From Alopecurus myosuroides (Eukaryota; Streptophyta; Magnoliopsida; Poales; Poaceae), in contig CM054060.1 in NCBI GenBank assembly GCA_028641055.1, positions 61,843,371 through 61,907,370 on the forward strand: a stretch of DNA of 64,000 nt, read 5' to 3'. The position numbers and the translations under genes are program-made. Below, one piece after another: positions 13,671 to 25,865 of this stretch; within the stretch, counting starts at the first letter, position 1, and the number at the start of each line of letters is the position of its first letter. The notes under the pieces were generated by a model. The model did not search any database. It saw only the letters and a program-made list of their open reading frames with translations, and was not told the origin of the DNA.

Positions 13671-13689
13671 CTCCCCGGCAACGGCGCCA
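13671..13689 (-). other. Primer-binding site, Athila-like (tRNA-Asp type)
   Basis: The reverse strand reads TGGCGCCGTTGCCGGGGAG, ten bases inside the LTR at 13700. This is the primer-binding site form common in plant Athila-clade elements, and it sets the element's orientation as minus. Confidence 0.85.
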
Positions 13690-13699
13690 GGAAAACGCT

Positions 13700-15410
13700 T
13701 GATGGCTAGGTTGAGACTCCAAGTGTAGAGTGTGTAGCTAGTGGCAAGCCTTCTTCCCCACGAGGGTGACTCGAGGGTTTATATCGAACTCTTGGGGAGC
13801 CTGTATTTCAGCAGTTGTCTTCCAAGCTTCCTCCAGGATCCTGCAAACAAGTAGAGAATTTTGTGCCCTCAACCTCACCAAGTGGTTGTCAAGCACAAGG
13901 TGTGAGACTTCTAAATTGCAATGCAAAACTGAAAGTAAATATGCAATAATTAAATCTACTACTAAATGCAAATGAGAAAATAAATATGCAATGGATTGTT
14001 TTTGTATTTTTGTGATGCAAGTGGTGATGGAGATAATGTAAATTGGAATTGGAGATGCAAGTAAAGTAAAGTGCAAGTAAAGTAAATTGCAGCAAAGTAA
14101 CTAGAGTGTTTTCTTATAATTAAAATAGGACCGGGGTTCATGGTTTCACACTTGCATTCTCTCAAATAAAGTGGTAGACGTTGGACATAAAGAATTACAT
14201 GTGAGATTACAATAACATGTTTAACATTGAGTACTTTCATATGGGCATCACGTCCTAGCATAGAGATCTCTACGGTCATATTGATCCCTCTTATACTCCA
14301 CCAAGATGCGAAATAAATCATAACATCTCGATAATTAAGGAAAAACCAGAGTATAGCTTTAAGCAATGTGACTTGAAGTTGAAGTAAGAACTTGCTAGAT
14401 CTAGTCATGGAGATTGATTAGTGTCACTTCAAATCCCCGGTAACAAGGTACTCCTTTTTATCCCTAGTGAGGTAACTAAGAAAGGTTTAACAAAACCTAA
14501 GTGGATCGCTGAACTTCTGTCACTTTCACAGCACTAGCCACCCCCCGTTACTCCAACTAATGCACCCATCACCCCACACACGCTCTCAAGAACTAGATTG
14601 ATCAAAGCTAGCAAATAATAACGGGGTACATAAGATACTTCTACTCAAATAACTCAAGATAAACAATTGCAATCTCAGATTCAATAACGCATAGAAAAGA
14701 TCCACCACATAGGAATTACAACGGTGCCCGTAATCATGTGAGGCAGCTCATACGGATCTAATTAGTGAAGCACATAGAGAGAGAGATACAAGTGCTACTT
14801 CCACAAACCCATAGCCCTGGGGTGGACTACTTCCTCTTCATGGAGATGTCGATGGAGATGACGTTGGAGGGGTAGGAGATCACACTGGCGGCGCCCCGCC
14901 GGAGTTTTCCCCCTCCAATCTGGAACTTCTGGTCTCTGTTTCGGTGTTTCGGTCTTTCGGCGGCGCTCTTCTCCGTAAGGGTACGGGGGACCCTTTTTAT
15001 AGTCGGTTTTAGGTCAAGACGGAGTCGGTAAGTCGAAGATGGAAGGAATTGGGGTCACAGGGGCCAAAAGGGGGCCTCTCACGCGGCCAAGGAATCTGGC
15101 CGCGTGGAGGGTCCTCTTTTGGGCCTTCTTGCCCAATTCTCGTGGATCCTTCGCCCGCAAGTCTTCTCATTCCAAGAAAATGACCCCCGCAGATTTTCAG
15201 GTGATTTCGCTGAAGTTTGCCCCCTGAAACGTCAAAAATATAGAAAACGGGGTTTCTGACAGGTAGGGTTAATTCCATAAAAGTTGGGGGACTTTGTAAT
15301 TTAACCCCAAAATACTATAAAATATTGAATTATACCCTTATATGATGCAATATGTAATAGAAAACCATGTGAAAATATGCAAAATTCATCTATGCATTTT
15401 ACATGCATCA
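13700..15410 (-). repeat. LTR of the Athila-like element (5' LTR in its own orientation)
   Basis: This is the second copy of the LTR at 7947-9641. It contains an extra short duplication of an AAGTAAAGTGC motif around 14060 and ends TTTACATGCATCA before CCTAA. Confidence 0.93.
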
Positions 15411-17501
15411 CCTAATCATTTAATTCATTTAAAATTAATAATTTATTCAAATATTTTCATAAAGCATTGAATGATATATCAAATTAAAGAGAAAAGCATT
15501 TCTAATTCAAATTTGTCAAACATAACACATTTTATTCAACTTATAAACTTGTTTCCAAAAGTATAATAAAATTCTATAATGTTTCATTATAACGAGAAAC
15601 AACTACCACATCATTATTTTCTTTACTAATAAAACCCTCATGTTTTCACACCTAATAAACTTATCATCACAAGTCAATAGCAAGTTGTGTGATGATAAAG
15701 TTAGTTATATTAAACCATCATTTTCAAATAACCCCATTTTTATTAGCTCTACACTTTTGAAACATAAAATCAAACATGTTTGTTACCTTCTCAATAATTA
15801 TTTTTCATGTGCTATTGTCTTGTTAACTCACCAAGTAATCAACACTTCTACTCAAACATGATAATATCTGTTTGCTATGTAAAAATGAAACACATGTAAG
15901 TATAAAACAAATAATAACAACATCACCACAAGTAACGAAACAACTCACCTAAAACCTGTGTGATTAACTTATCGTATCGATCATAGCTTACACTTGTAAG
16001 CTGGGGTATTTTCCAGGGTAATTCACGATGCATCTCATTACTATGCATGTACCATCTTGCCATTTTTTTTCTATAGTCTTTACCAGGACTACTTTGCTAT
16101 CTTTCAGATGTCGGGATTTCCTACGAGACCCTTGAACCCAAAGACATTGATTATTATGGTTATTTCAATAAGGCAAGTTCATCACTTGCTCATATCCTTT
16201 GCAGTACTTCATAACAAACTAATTGAAAAAACCTCTATCTTATTACCACCTAGTCTCAAAAGAATGCATGATTCTATTTTTATTATAATATGACTAATTG
16301 AATAACTACCCGAGTGGTAGTGTTATGTTTGGTGGGCAGATGGAACCATGGCAAGATGAATAGGTCAAAGGAAGGTTCCATCTGCACGGGAAAGTATTAC
16401 CTAGGAAATAATCACAACTGCCGTCAGTATTCTTGCGCCGTAAATTCGCGTTAACCATGGGTCTTCTATGGGGCGAGTAAGTCAGCTGTGATCTTTTCTC
16501 GTTCGCATGTCAACGGGCTGCCAGAGACGTACGCTGTAGGTTCTGCGGGATTACATGCACATGGGTGGGAGCCCTTACGTCCCACGGACTCTGGGTCTAT
16601 GAGTGTCTGCCAGGGGCGCGTAGATCTCCATCGTGAGGGGTGGAATCAGGCGTTCAATGTGCTTGCGGAAATGGGTGGGCATGCGTTGTGCGGAGAAACA
16701 CAGTTTGGCTTGGACCAACAACCGGGCCCCACACCTGAGTGGGAGTGGACAGGAATGTACACCTGGTTGTGCAACATGGTCTTGGTCGTCCATGGGTAAA
16801 GTACCGCACCTCTGAAGAGTGTAAAAGGATGTTACATGTTACCCCTTGTTCCGGGAAGGAGCTGCGAACACCGCAGGAAAGGCAACTCCATGAAGTTCTA
16901 GTCCTATGAAGATCTAGCGGGCATAGTTTTCAGAATTAAAAGCAACCTCTTGAAGAAAGTTTTACAAAACCTTGCATTAGCTTGTGACTCTTTCGAGTCT
17001 AAACTTGTAGTCAGTGCATCAAACTATCCCCTATATATCATGAACTTGCTGAGTAACGCTCGTTACTCATTCATTCCTGTTTGACCCCCTGCTTAGAGTT
17101 GAAGCCTGATGGGAGTCGTCATCGTGAAGCATCGTCATCAACAACGCTGAAGGAGGAGAAGCTATCAAGGTGTAGGTGGAGTCCATTCTTAGAGTTAGTT
17201 GTATCAAGCCATAGATTAGGGCTGACATCAGTCATAGTGGATTTAGTTCTGAGCTAGAGTTCTTCCAGCTTGGATCTTCGAATTGCTTCTTATGATGTTT
17301 CATTTGTATGAGACCTTCTTTGATTCTTCAAAGAGATTCTCGAGATTTTGTAACGAAGTTTGTATCCTATAGTTTTGCCTGGACCCGTTGTGTTTCTGTT
17401 GTACTACTCTGAGGGATGTAATATTCACAGGTAAGTCCTTCTGTGAGTATTATGTCATCGAATTGCACACTACACATCCAGTGGTGTGCTGGGTCACCAC
17501 A

Positions 17502-19301
17502 GATGGTATCAGAGCGAAGCGACCTTAGGTTTAAAACCTTTTAGGAGATCTGTAGGTTGGTAAAACCTATAGGAAACCATCTTATCTAAACCATATTTCC
17601 TATAATTATGATGATCATCCACTTGAAAATGATACAATCATACTTGGATAGAATGGTCTTACTCAACTTGAGTAAATCTACTTAGCTAATTTCTGTATAC
17701 TAGGTATGAATAGTTATAAGTTTAGAATGTATCAATTTTATCGAGAAGAAGAGTTGTGACATAGTCACAGATGATGAAGTCACAGTGATGATTACCCCAT
17801 TCTATGAATGCATAGGGTGGGATAGAACATGGTATTGAGTTGGAGTCGTCAGAATGGATGCTGAGAATCATTAAGAGGTATTAAAACTTTGGTAACTATG
17901 GGGTATATACCATATCCTTAGTTATCAAGTCTAGAGTTGAACTATTATAGTACAGTATAGTAGCAGGAGAAGGCATATGCATTGATGGAAGCTACATTAC
18001 TACTCCTACGATGTGATCAACACCATGAAGGATCCACATATGTCATGAGAAGTTTATCGTAATCAAGAGGAAGGACTTTAGTTGTCATGATACTTAGTCC
18101 TATATGGAACCAAGTTTGACAACAACTACTATATGATCATTTTGTCTTGATTTATTCCATTGCAGTAAGGCATGCAAATGGAGTAGTACCGAGGCAAAGA
18201 GTGGTTGTGTAGACTAGGATTATAAGGTAATGTATACCTACTTGTAATGTATAGCATTTAAGAGCCTTGGTACTTGAGATGTTTTACTCTAAATATTTGT
18301 ATTTCACAGGATTTTGATGCATGAGTGATAAACTGCATTTGGGATTTATTGGATTTTATTTGGATCTTTGATTGACTAGATTTGTACATGAAGTTGGAAC
18401 TTGATGTGCAAATTCATGTGCAAACACTGAGTTCTATCTTGATGTTACTTGTCTAGAGGGTATAGGAGTAGTATGAGAGCGGTCTGAAATCTCAGCTGAT
18501 TGAAGAAATCACCAAAGCTCTGGAAGACTAGAAAGTCAAGATGGCAATAGACAATGAAGTCACTGATGGCAATGGACCATAGTCCCCATCTTGTTTGGAG
18601 TTGGTGATATACTTCATCAACACATGGAGATCTACCACAAGCGATGCCGAGAAAATCACATGAGTAGTTATATTCTATAAGGAAACATGTAGAAGTTCGA
18701 GGAATAAACTCATAGAGTCACCCCGTAGAAGTTGAAACCCAATGATATAGAAGGACTATAGGAAGTAACCAGTGGAATAGGTTATAATCACCTGTAAGAA
18801 AAAGTTAAAACTCGAGAAAACTCGAAGATATTTTCACTAATAATTGAGTCTAAGTCAATGTACACTACGTTGTACAAGTCTCTTTGAGCATTATTTCTCT
18901 AGATACCATTAGATTGAAAGTGTAACGGAAGAATCTTATTTGTTATTCATCACCTGGTGGATGTACCAATTTTTCTTTGGAAAGTTGTAAGAGGTAGGAA
19001 ACCATACCTATTCATCGGAGAATGAAACTTGGTATCCACTACATGGTGGAAATACCACATGTTCTTCGTAAGACCACTAGGAAGGTATTGTAACAAATAG
19101 AGTTGTCAAAACAACTGGCAAAGTATTAGATCATGATGCAAGAAAGTGGAAGATAAACAATCAAGACAAGAGGCTACACATGCCAAGGTCAACACCAGAA
19201 AACAGTTGTCAAGAATCAATGGTCTATAGAAGTTCTCTCTACCTATCTTTACGTGAGAGAGGTTGAACTTCGGGACGAAGTTCTTGTTAAGGGGGAGATA
19301 C
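17502..19301 (+). other. Interior of the long-LTR element: PBS, non-coding core, PPT
   Basis: The primer-binding site TGGTATCAGAGC (17504-17515) matches the 3' end of plant initiator tRNA-Met. About 1.75 kb follows with no open frame over 60 codons on the plus strand. The right end, 19265-19301, reads GAACTTCGGGACGAAG and then a polypurine tract AAGGGGGAGATA immediately before the LTR. The tail resembles the end of a Tekay-clade pol gene, but no pol domain can be read. Confidence 0.8.
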
Positions 19302-22300
19302 TGTAATATCCCAATGTTTGGGAAGTTATAAGGATCTAAATTTAATATGTGCATTTGCAAAGCATGCATCTAAAAGTACGGGAAATTTTGGCGTGAAAGT
19401 TTAAACGAATCAAAGTGAGCAAAGTTTCACTTGACATGATGAAATAGGTCTAGTTCATCTAGTCAAGAGTACATTTGGAATGATCTTTATAAAAAGTATC
19501 TTAAGAAACCAAAGCATTTGGTTACACAAACCATAAATTGGTTTTGACCAATATAAACTCTCAACAACCTTAACCCCAAGTCTATAAGTTACTTGGGATA
19601 ATTCATTAGGTATCTAGATCTCAAATAGGGGTGAGTATCCAAATCTCATAACTCATGATTACACTTCCACAACATAGGAGTGCGTGATGGAATCATCTCA
19701 TCAACAAATATCTTGGACTCTCTAAAACATGAACTTCTTGAGTTAGCAATCAATCTACATAACATCTTTATAAATCATGTCATAACTATCAGGAGAACCA
19801 TCACAAGTAAATAACAAAGTTTCCACAGAACACAAGTGATACAAACAAGTGTTAACTCAAAACCCACAAGTGATAAATGACATAATAATTGTATTAACAT
19901 ATTTATCGAATATGTACATATCTCATCAATCATAAAAGAAGTATCTACAAGAAGAAATAAATCTTCTTCAACCACTGATAAACCCTGATCATTACATATG
20001 ATATTCCTAAATCTCTATATATGCATTATGAGTGACAAAGTCAATAAAGTGATGAATATAAAGTAGATCATGACACCTGGGAGAATAAATAACAACTATG
20101 ACATAAGTCGTTAAACCTCAGTAACTTTCACATGCTCATTGTTTCAATCATCTTATACAAGTGAACATATGAAATCTCAACACCTCAATGCACCATTTGA
20201 TCCACTTACTATTAAGTCATCATTCCATAAGCATTTCACACCTCTACTCAAATCCAACAATTCTACAACTGAAGTATCTCTAGATACAGGAAAGGATAAC
20301 AACAAGTATAACCTCTATTAGAGGAATTGGATTGAAAGCTTAATAAAACCAATCATGTATGATACAAGTACCTATCCTATGGGAAGCAAAACAAGAAATG
20401 TATGGAAGGATAATAAATCATGAAATAACCCTTAATCTAGATCTTGTTATTTTGGCTAGACCAATGTATCTTGTTTCCCAATCTCCTCCAAGTTATTTTG
20501 CAAGAGAAGAAATCACAAGAAGAGAGGAACTATCATCAGAAGATCTTCAAGAAGATTATTCAGAGAGTTCTAGTAGTGCTACTCTAAGATACTATAAGTT
20601 ACTTGGAAACTATTATATCTTGATTTGATCTTATTAAACCTCTTGAAATAGTGTGATATTCCAATGTTAGTGTTATATAGAAGTAGTTTGGTAACAAGCT
20701 TGTACACATTGTTAACAGATCACTTTTATATACTCAAACAATGGAGTGTCATACACAAACAAACAAAAGATTTAATTACATGGTACCTCTCAGCCTATTG
20801 TATATGATTAGCAATTTGGAGGCATGTCTGGCCCACTTGTTAACAAATTCTTCTTATATGCATATGGTAACTTGATGTTACAAAATGAACCTACGTTCTT
20901 TTAAAAACCTCTAAGTAAAATCTTTGCTTGGAACAACTGGTTGTTTTCACCACAAGGGTGAGATAGTTGATGTTGCAAACCAAGAGATGAACCTACCTGC
21001 AATGGACAAAGGTGATAACAAAAGATTAGTGGAAACTAGAAAAAAGAACATCAAACAACACAAGAACACAAGAAGCAACACTGCCTCGGTAATGGATCAT
21101 AAGAATTTATCTATTGAACTATTAGGATATATTAGAGAACCAATAATCTCTGTCAAGCTCATCATAGATGAGGATCTCATAATAATATATTTACTGGAGC
21201 TAATCAACAGGTATGAAATAATAACCAGCCATTGCATCCACATGTTTTCAATATGTGGAGATTAATGGTAACAGGCTTAATACCTTGTTATCCATACCAT
21301 TTTCATATGTAAGCCTAACAGATGATAACATAAACTCATCTACATAAAACCATGTAAATGATTATATGTTCTAAAAAAACATGAGATAATATACACATTT
21401 GGAAACTGGAGAAAAACAAACAAATAGGTTCCCAAGCCACGCATGTTTTTCATTTGATCATGTACCTAAAATGACAAACATCATTAATACACACCTAACT
21501 AAGATGTCAACCAAACATGGATAAGAGTTACAACTATGAAAATAACAAAGCCTCATAAGAGAAAACAAGTTCAATACCTAATAAAAAGAATTTGGTATGT
21601 CATGGAATACAAATTCTCTATGAAGTGATTTTCATAAAAGTGCATAGAACACTATCAGTAGTTTTACCAAATGATTTTCGAACATACTAATAACTAAAAT
21701 TATTCACCATTATTGAAATAACATGATTGTCATGTCATAGTCATATGATACCATGGAGGAAAGGAGATTAAAACTCAATTGAAATTTAAATAGAGAGAAA
21801 ATAGCAAAAACCACTTAATCTAGCACCCAAAATAAAAAATATAAATATTCTTCCAATACACCAAAACAAAACATGGTGATGTGTAAATTTTGATAAGGAA
21901 TTCAAATATATTTTTTACTAATTTTTCTGTTTATAAATAAGCCCTGAAAACAGTGTTTTATTCTCAGTTTTTGAGGCAGAAGGACCAATTTGCAAAATCT
22001 GGAAAACTTAGGGGGTTATCGAAAAGTGGAAATGAATTTCCTTTTTCTTCTTCCTCTGCCAGAAGGCAGAGGAGAATGCCGCCGTGGCAACCTCGATGCC
22101 ACGTCCTACTCGCCGCCGTTCCGCGAGTATACAGGCCAGGGAGACGTCCGCATCAAGCTCTCTCGCTCACTCCCTCACCTGCTCTCTCTCGTTTCCTCTA
22201 AGCGAAGAACACGGAAACCCTAACTAGTCCGGCCGCCGCACGCCGTCGTCGACTACGGCCACCTCCCGAGCAACCGAGAGTACCCTCGGATGCGTCGTGT

Positions 22301-25201
22301 CCTCCTCTACCTCCACGCTGATGTTCGCATGCCAGGAAGACCGGAGCTTCCCGAATTTGGTCGTTCCCTTTGCGTCGGCCGTGAGCGCCGCCGCGGCATT
22401 GCCGGCAAGCCCGAGCTTCTCTCACTACTCCGACCGCATCACTGCAATCCTCGTGAGCTCCTGCATCTACCAGTGCTGTCGATTAATTTTTTCATGCATC
22501 AGATCGTTGTATAGGCGTGTGCCGTACTTCTCTGCCATGCCGATGGACGCCGACGCTATTCCGGCGACCATTTGGACGAGGCCCCGCCACCCAAGCATTC
22601 GCCCGGAACTCCTCTCGCCAATGGAACAAATCTCACACCCCAATTTGCACTCAAATACTCGAATTCAATCCATCTGTGAAGAAGCATGTTCATGTGATGT
22701 CATTGTGACATCACCGTGACATCATTATCCCTTTTCCTTTTATTTTTTGATTAGAAACTGAATATGACAGGTGGGACCCACCTGTCAATTTAAAAAGGGC
22801 AGAATAACTCATAAATTTAATAATTCAATAACTTGTAATCTAATAATCAGAAAAATACAAATAAAATATGGAAATGTTTAGAAAAATATAATCTAAATGT
22901 TTATTAACTTTTCAAAAATGTTTGATAAAGTTTAAAATTTAAAATTTTCTTTAATTAAATTAAATCATTTAAAATAGAGAAAAATAAGAAATAATTCATA
23001 AAATCAGAAAAAATACAAGTTATATACCAAAATGATCCAATGACAAATGAAACTCATATATGTTGTTTTTATGGTCATTTGACCAAGTTTTCATGTGTGC
23101 AACATTTGCCTAGTCATTTAATTCATTTAAAATTAATAAATTAATAATTTATTCAAATATTTTCAGAAAGCATTGAATGATATATCAAATTAAAGAGAAA
23201 AGCATTTCTAATTCTAATTTTTCAAACATAACACATTTTATTCAACTTATAAACTTGTTTCCAAAAGTATAATAAAATTCTATAATGTTTCATTATAACC
23301 AGAAACAACTACCACATCATTATTTTCTTTACTAATAAAACCCTCATGTTTTCACACCTAATAAACTTATCATCACAAGTCTATAGCAAGTTGTGTGATG
23401 ATAAAGTTAGTTATATTAAACCATAATTTTCAAATAAACTCATTGTTATTAGCTCTACACTTTTGAAACATAAAATCAAACATGTTTGTTACCTTCTTAA
23501 TAATTATTTTTCATGTGATATTGTCTTGTTAACTCACCAAGTAATCAACACTTCTACTCAAACATGATAACATCTGTTTGCTAAGTAAAACTGAAACACA
23601 TGTAAGTATAAAACAGATAATAACAACATCACTACAAGTAACGAAACAGCTCACCTAAAACATGTGTGATTAACTTATTGTATCGATCATAGCTTACACT
23701 TGTAAGCTGGGGTATTTTCCAGGGTAATTCACGATGCATATCATTACTATGCATGTACCATCTTGGCATTGTTTTCTGTAGTCTTTACCATGACTACTTT
23801 GCTATCTTTCAGATTTCGGGATTTCCTACGAGACCCTTGAACCCGAAGACATTGATTATTATGGTTATTTCAATCTCAGGCAAGTTCACCACTTGCTCAT
23901 ATCCTTTGCAGTACTTCATAACAAACTAATTGCAAAAACCTCTATCTTATTACCACCTAGGCTCAAAAGAATGCATGATTCTATTTTATAATAATATGAC
24001 TAATTGAATGACTACCCGAGTGGTAGTGTTCTGTTTGGTAGGCGGATGGAACCATGGTAAGATGAATAGGTCAAAGGAAGGTTCCATCTGCACGGGAACG
24101 TATTACCTAGGAAATAATCACAACTGCCGTCAGGATTCTTGTGCCGTAAATTCGCATTAACCATGGGTCTTCTATGGGGGGGAGTAAGTCAGCTGTGATC
24201 TTTTCTCGTTCGCATGTCAACGGGCATGTCAACGGGTTCTGCGGGACTACATGCACATGGGTGGGATCCCTTACGTCCCATGGACTCTGGGGTCTATGAG
24301 TGTCTGCCAGGGGCGCGTAGATCTCCATCGTGGGGGGTGGAATCAGGCGTTCAACCTGTTGGCGGAAATGGGTGGGCATGCGTTGTGCGGAGAAGCACAG
24401 TTTGGCTTGGACCAACAACCGGGCCCCACACCTGAGTGGGAGTGGACAGGAATGTACACCTGGTTGTGCAACATGGACTTGGTCGTCCATGGGTAAAGTA
24501 ACACACCTCTGCAGAGTGTAAAAGGATGTGACATGTTACCCCTTGTTCCGGGAAGGAGCTGCGAACGCCGTAGGAAAGGCAACTCCATGAAGTTCTAGTC
24601 CTGTGAAGATCTGGCGGGCATAGTTTTCAGAATTAAAAGCAACCTCTTGAAGAAAGTTTTACAAAACCTTGCATTAGCTTGTGACTCTTTCGAGTCTAAA
24701 GTTGTAGTTAGTGCATCAAACTATCCCCTATATATCATGAACTTGCTGAGTAACGCTCGTTACTCATTCGTTCCCGTTTGACCCCCTTCTTAGAGTTGAA
24801 GCTTGATGGGAGTCGTCATCGTGAAGCATCGTCATCAACAACACTGAAGGGGGAGAAGCTATCAAGGTGTAGGTGGAGTCCATTCTTGGAGTTAGTTGTA
24901 TCAAGCCATAGATTAGGGCTGACATCAGTCATAGTGGATTTAGTTCTGAGCTAGAGTTCTTCTCCAGCTTGGATCTTCGAATTGCTTCTTCTGATATTTC
25001 ATTTGTATGAGACCTTCTTTGATTCTTCAAAGAGATTCTCGAGATTTTGTAACGAAGTTTGTATCCCATAGTTTTGCCTGGACCCGCTGTGTTTCTGTTG
25101 TACTACTCTGAGGGGGTGTAATATTCAAAGGTAAGTCCTTCTGTGAGTATTATGTCATCGACTTGCGCACTACACATGCAGTGGTGTGCTGGGTCACCAC
25201 A
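19302..25201 (+). repeat. Right (3') LTR of the long-LTR element, uninterrupted
   Basis: It starts TGTAATATCCCAATG and ends GGGTCACCACA, with the target duplication CACTT at 25202-25206. At 5,900 bases it is unusually long for a plant LTR. It carries a 140-codon frame at 22297-22719 and a 113-codon frame at 20924-21265. Both have same-length counterparts in the left LTR (7151-7573 and 5778-6119). None shows a known domain. Confidence 0.92.
22297..22719 (+). other. LTR-internal 140-codon open frame (copy 2)
   Basis: Same-length counterpart of the frame at 7151-7573, with changes including K to M, R to Q and P to S. It starts MSSSTSTLMFACQED and ends at the same CSCDVIVTSP. A candidate TATA element (GAGTATACAGG near 22126) lies upstream. 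No function is proposed. Confidence 0.25.
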
Positions 25202-25700
25202 CACTTGATTTGGTAGAGCTTCACATTGAAAGATATCTTTGTGACCTCACAACCTGGGTACAACGATGTTTTTCCCTCTTCCAATAGTTTGTAGAACGCC
25301 TTTGCAGATGCATTTGGCTCATGTTTCTTTCCATCACCGCTCGTGTCTTCTGCATTACTTCCCACTTTTGTGGCCCTTATGAGAGTTTGGAGCATGTCAC
25401 ATACCCCTTCACCACCATCTGCAGCGTCTTCATCGTCATAATCATCAGCCATGTTGTCCTCCTCGGGTTCACCATGGTATACCCAATTTTTGTAGGATGG
25501 ATCCATCCCATTCTTAAGCAAGTGCATATGGACCTCCTTTTAAGTTTTATGAGAATTATTCAGACATTTCGTACACGGGCAAAAGATTCTTGTGTATGGG
25601 TGAGCACCATCAAAACTAAATTCCAAGAAACTCTCGATGCCACTTTGCCACTCCACAGAATCTCTATCCGTGTATGAACACCTAGTCGATCATATGTGTA
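25202..25700 (-). pseudogene. TNP2-type transposase, N-terminal transposase-associated domain
   Basis: Reading leftwards, the segments YDRLGVHTR, SVEWQSGIESFLEF, CPCTKCLNN, VHMHLLKNGMDPSYKNWVYH and YPGCEVTKISFNVKLYQI follow the order of the transposase-associated domain that precedes the tnp2 core in plant CACTA proteins. The CPC...C zinc-type cysteines are kept. A frameshift lies between YDRLG and SVEWQ, and a TAA lies just before KEVHMHLL. The frame ends exactly at the target duplication CACTT. Without the 21 kb insertion it would continue in frame into the core at 4153. This locates the insertion inside the coding sequence. Confidence 0.85.
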
Positions 25701-25865
25701 TCTGAATTTCATGTGTGATTTTAGTTTGTCGTGTTGTGGTTAATTGTATTGACGATGGGAGACTCGTTATCTATGTGAATAATGCCATGTAACTATTCTT
25801 TTATTTCAGATCTGCTAACTCACTGATTATTTGGGTTCTCGTTTTTTACTTCTATCTAATTGTAG

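Larger units (their letters stand above)
7947..15410 (-). mobile_element. Athila-like Ty3/gypsy element, non-autonomous, nested in the LTR
   Basis: The LTRs are 7947-9641 and 13700-15410, both with TGATG...CATCA ends. Target duplications are CCTAG (7942-7946) and CCTAA (15411-15415). The homologous point in the undisturbed right LTR of the host element (about 23112) reads CCTAGTCATTTA, so the original site is known. The element lies on the minus strand: its primer-binding site (13671-13689, reverse strand, TGGCGCCGTTGCCGGGGAG) is next to the right-hand LTR and its polypurine tract (9642-9655) is next to the left-hand one. Gag and protease remain; reverse transcriptase, RNase H and integrase are absent. 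By eye the LTRs differ at about 40 positions (near 2.4%). Confidence 0.93.
4154..17501 (+). repeat. Left (5') LTR of the long-LTR element, interrupted by 7947-15415
   Basis: It starts TGTAACATCCCAGTG and ends GGGTCACCACA directly before the primer-binding site. It aligns end to end with 19302-25201 once the nested element and its duplicated target are removed (about 5,880 versus 5,900 bases). A candidate TATA box (TATATA, 6983-6988) precedes a GC-rich leader, and a second candidate lies near 17030. No protein domain is recognisable. AT-rich non-coding sequence fills the rest. Confidence 0.9.
4154..25201 (+). mobile_element. Non-autonomous long-LTR retrotransposon (LARD-like, Tekay-like ends)
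   Basis: The element has TGTAAcATCCC...CACCACA ends, a perfect 5-bp target duplication CACTT (4149-4153 and 25202-25206), a primer-binding site at 17504 and a polypurine tract before 19302. The right LTR is 5.9 kb. The left LTR is the same length once the nested Athila-like element is removed. The 1.8 kb interior has no long reading frame. The sequence before the right LTR (CGGGACGAAGTTCTTGTTAA, then a G-run) resembles the end of Tekay-clade chromovirus pol, suggesting descent from such an element. It would need proteins in trans. LARD-type elements such as Sukkula are a precedent; I do not claim identity with any named family. Confidence 0.9.

Noticed and set aside
16488..16799. Frames of 70-100 codons in the long LTR (also 24107-24490)
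   Set aside because: Several overlapping frames on both strands are open over the same GC-richer segment and none is better supported. The two LTR copies do not keep the same limits.
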